Below are positions 62,088 to 64,000 of a stretch of 64,000 nucleotides of DNA, one piece after another (the stretch's first letter is position 1; each line of letters starts with the position of its first letter). The notes under the pieces were generated by a model. It did not search any database. It worked only from the letters and a program-made list of their open reading frames with translations, and had not been told where the DNA came from. The DNA lies in NCBI GenBank assembly GCA_016791045.1, contig JAEUNO010000014.1:23413-87412 (forward strand). The letters run 5' to 3'. Origin of the DNA: Methyloversatilis sp. (GTDB lineage: Bacteria > Pseudomonadota > Gammaproteobacteria > Burkholderiales > Rhodocyclaceae). Made by a program: the position numbers and the translations under genes.

Positions 62088-62876
62088 TTACTGGGAAAGA
62101 GGGGCGGGCTGCGGGACGGACTGAGAAAGCGGTGACTGCGGCGAAGGTGTTGCCTCCGGCTTCGCGTGGCACGGCACCGGGTTGGGCGCGTATTCGATGT
62201 CGTGCGCGTAGGTGTCGTAGGCGGCGGCGTACTCCATGCAGCGCGCCACCTCGCGGATGAAGCCTTCGTCGTAGCCGGCGCGGCGCAGCAGGTGAAAGCC
62301 CAGTTCCATGCCCGAGGCGATGCCGCCGGCGGTGACGATGCGGCCGGCGTCCACCACCCGGGCGCGCGAAATGCGGCAGGCGGGCGCGATTTCGGCCAGC
62401 CGGTCGATCGGCACCTTGCCCAGGTGCGACGCTTCGAGCCGGTCCGGTTCCTTGCGGTTGGTCGCCGGAATGCCGTCGAGCAGGCCCATGTGGCCGTAGA
62501 TCCACGAGCCGGTGCACACGCTGGTCAGCAGGCAGGTCGCCGGTAGGGCGTCGATGTAGTCGTGCAGTCGTGTATTCCAGGTTTCCTGCCGCGTGCCGGC
62601 GCCGCCGGGAATAAGGAAGGCATCCATCGCCGGCTGGTCGGCGAAGCTGTAGTTGGGCAGCACGGTGAAACCCGCCTGCGCCTGCACCGGCCGCATCGCA
62701 TCGGCGATCAGGAAGACGTCGAGCTCCGGGTCGAACCGCCGCGCCACCGAAAACACGCCGTGCGGCGCCGTGAAATCGACGATTTCGGCGTCCTTGAACA
62801 CATAGACGCCGAGCCGGAAGCCGCGCTTGCGGTGCGACATCATCGGGAGGTTTGCCGGTCGGTTCATGGTGCCCAT
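62088..62876 (-). CDS. DJ-1/PfpI family protein (isonitrile hydratase/GlxA-like)
   Basis: 262 residues. DJ-1/PfpI fold with nucleophile Cys in LTSVCTGSWIYGHMGLLDGI, FLIPGGAGTR and VVDAGRIVTAGGIASGMELG. The pattern matches the isonitrile hydratase and ThiJ-type amidotransferase-like group rather than chaperone DJ-1. A Pro/Ser/Gln-rich C-terminal tail of about 25 residues is unusual. First gene of the cyanase operon, 21 bases before the binding protein, so it may act on a nitrogenous compound related to cyanate; that is inference. Confidence 0.85.
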   Translation of the reverse strand: MGTMNRPANLPMMSHRKRGFRLGVYVFKDAEIVDFTAPHGVFSVARRFDPELDVFLIADAMRPVQAQAGFTVLPNYSFADQPAMDAFLIPGGAGTRQETWNTRLHDYIDALPATCLLTSVCTGSWIYGHMGLLDGIPATNRKEPDRLEASHLGKVPIDRLAEIAPACRISRARVVDAGRIVTAGGIASGMELGFHLLRRAGYDEGFIREVARCMEYAAAYDTYAHDIEYAPNPVPCHAKPEATPSPQSPLSQSVPQPAPLSQ

Positions 62877-62902
62877 GCTAGGCAGCCATGCACCGGCCCG
62901 GT

Positions 62903-62941
62903 ATCACGACAGATGTGATTGTCGTGTAGTGCGTGCACTAC
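62903..62941. promoter_or_regulatory. Nested palindromic operators upstream of cyanase operon
   Basis: Three dyads within 39 bases: ATCAC-N7-GTGAT (62903-62919), CACGACA-N8-TGTCGTG (62905-62926) and GTAGTGC-GT-GCACTAC (62926-62941), all perfect. They lie 27-65 bases before the first gene. One or more regulators (a FNR/CRP-like or LysR/GntR-type factor) probably bind here; which one is not known. Confidence 0.6.
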
Positions 62942-63081
62942 AGCGCCTGCAGTAAGCGTGTCGCCCGACTTTACAGCTCGCTCGCAGCATGGCGGGCGAA
63001 CGGTATTTGTTTCAATCACTTGCGGGCTGCGGCCTGCTTTTTGCTGGCGTGTCACACCTTCAGGCCCACAAGGAGTGCTTC

Positions 63082-63756
63082 ATGACGTGTCACCGGATTC
63101 CGCCCCTGTTTGCCACGCTCGGACTGACCGCGCTGCTGGCATCCGCACCGGCTGCGGCCGCAACAGACGTTCTGCTGGATTTTTCCGGCAACATCTGCGG
63201 CAACGACGGTAACCAGGTCTGCACAAGCGGCCTGGTCATCGGCCAGAGCTACGGCGATATCGCCGGCCTGCTCGACGTGTCGCATCGAACACTGCTGGCG
63301 AGCACCGGCCAGACGTCTGCACCGAGTCTGAATTTCTGGGCGGAAGGCTACAGTGGTCTGGTGGACGTTGCGTGGGGTGGTTTGAATGCTTCGCAGTACA
63401 GCGCCGAATTCACCTTCACGCCGGGGAGCGGTCACATCGTCACGCTGAACTCGATGGATTTCGGCGATTACCTCAACCGCAATGACGGCTCATCCGCCGT
63501 CGTGCTCGATCTGCTCACCGGCGCCACCCTGTGGAGTTCCGGCGCGTTCGACGCCGGCCTGATGCCGATCAGCTTCATGCCCGGCGTGTCGAGCGCCAAT
63601 GGACTCGTGCTGCGTTTCGGCCCCGACAGCTTCAACACCGGCGTCGACAACATTTCGCTGACCGTCACCGCGGTGCCCGAACCAGGCGTCTGGGCCCTGT
63701 TCGCAGCCGGCCTCGCCCTGGTCGGCGGGCTGAGCCGCCAGCGCTCGCGCGGGTAA
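63082..63756 (+). CDS. PEP-CTERM sorting-domain protein
   Basis: 224-residue exported protein. Signal peptide (PPLFATLGLTALLASAPAAA), a beta-rich body with NICGNDGNQVCTSG (a probable disulfide) and FTFTPGSGHIVTLNSMDFGD, and the sorting signal VPEPGVWALFAAGLALVGG followed by RQRSRG. AAGGAGTGCTTC precedes the ATG at 63082. The stop codon TAA is immediately followed by REP array E. Confidence 0.9.
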   Translation: MTCHRIPPLFATLGLTALLASAPAAAATDVLLDFSGNICGNDGNQVCTSGLVIGQSYGDIAGLLDVSHRTLLASTGQTSAPSLNFWAEGYSGLVDVAWGGLNASQYSAEFTFTPGSGHIVTLNSMDFGDYLNRNDGSSAVVLDLLTGATLWSSGAFDAGLMPISFMPGVSSANGLVLRFGPDSFNTGVDNISLTVTAVPEPGVWALFAAGLALVGGLSRQRSRG

Positions 63757-63760
63757 CAAC

Positions 63761-64000
63761 CCCCCGGTCGCGATCCGCGCGTCGATCGTGCGCAGGTGCG
63801 TGTTCGGAGGGTGGGATCGCGAGCGGGGCTCGCTCCTACAAGAACGTGCCACCCCTGTAGGAGCGACCCCCGGTCGCGATCGGCGCGTCGATTGTGCGCC
63901 GGCGCGTGTTCGGAGGGTTGAATCGCGAGCAGGGCTCGCTCCTGCAAAAACCGCGCTGCCCCTGTAGGAGCGACCCCCGGTCGCGATCCGCGCGTCGATC
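63761..64000. repeat. REP array E (continues beyond window)
   Basis: A truncated unit (CCCCCGGTCGCGAT) begins 4 bases after the PEP-CTERM stop; full units follow at 63857 and 63964 (107-bp spacing). Same palindrome pair and spacer as arrays A, B and D. The array runs off the window end. Confidence 0.9.

Noticed and set aside
61000-62200. Second substrate-binding protein or regulator opposite the cyanase operon
   Set aside because: Plus-strand frames here are His/Gln/Arg-rich shadows of the binding-protein gene.
1-64000. tRNA or rRNA genes
   Set aside because: GGTTCGAAC-like strings occur only inside coding sequence (for example petA and petB) with no cloverleaf around them.

Overview
The window is high-GC DNA from a betaproteobacterium. 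The layout petABC, sspA, sspB is typical of that class. The mix of PEP-CTERM proteins, LapD/LapG, a FeeM-like acyltransferase and a cyanate/nitrate-type ABC operon suggests Rhodocyclales (Methyloversatilis-like). That placement is inference, not shown by the sequence.

Layout. 1-6.3 kb is housekeeping: the cytochrome bc1 operon (petABC), sspA, sspB, accA and tilS. 6.4-11.6 kb holds a CPBP/CAAX-type membrane protease, lapG-lapD (c-di-GMP control of a surface adhesin), a FeeM-like N-acyltransferase and an unknown gene. 12.4-18.2 kb holds a giant alpha-2-macroglobulin-like protein and, convergent to it, a beta-carbonic anhydrase. 18.4-20.9 kb is a small accessory stretch: a Xre/RES toxin-antitoxin pair, a ComJ-like protein, and a ParDE pair whose toxin carries an in-frame stop. 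21-24.4 kb holds two BON lipoproteins and an M61 peptidase. 25.4-32.2 kb holds a PEP-CTERM protein, PhoD-type phosphatase, pirin, a DUF3014-like protein and a haloacid dehalogenase, separated by repeat arrays. 32.2-37.8 kb holds a membrane-anchored Mrr-like nuclease beside a three-gene MoxR/VWA cluster. 38-47.9 kb holds a LysR regulator with a clear operator, several membrane proteins, a flagellin with an embedded metalloprotease (flagellinolysin) behind its own FliA-type promoter, a cytochrome c lipoprotein, and a secreted DUF1800/DUF1501 pair. 48.3-54.9 kb holds two more PEP-CTERM proteins and mostly hypothetical genes. 55-57.4 kb is a cluster of three toxin-antitoxin modules (ParDE, VapBC, VapBC). 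58.5-62.9 kb is a five-gene operon: DJ-1/PfpI protein, Tat-dependent binding protein, permease, ATPase, cyanase, with nested palindromes upstream. 63.1 kb is a fourth PEP-CTERM protein.

Repeats. Four arrays of a Pseudomonas-like REP palindrome (11.7, 24.4, 30.1 and 63.8 kb) repeat with the same period of about 106.6 bp, in either orientation. A related but distinct array at 27.9 kb has a 133-bp period. No RAYT transposase is in the window.

How the genes work together. The PEP-CTERM proteins, CPBP protease, FeeM-like enzyme and LapD/LapG point to an elaborate cell surface, although exosortase and the LapG substrate adhesin must lie elsewhere. The cyn operon imports and detoxifies cyanate or a related nitrogen source. 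Five toxin-antitoxin loci, a truncated toxin and the repeat arrays mark recently remodelled DNA. The most striking items are the flagellinolysin, the constant-period REP arrays, the nested operators of the cyn operon, and the MoxR/VWA cluster next to the membrane Mrr nuclease.
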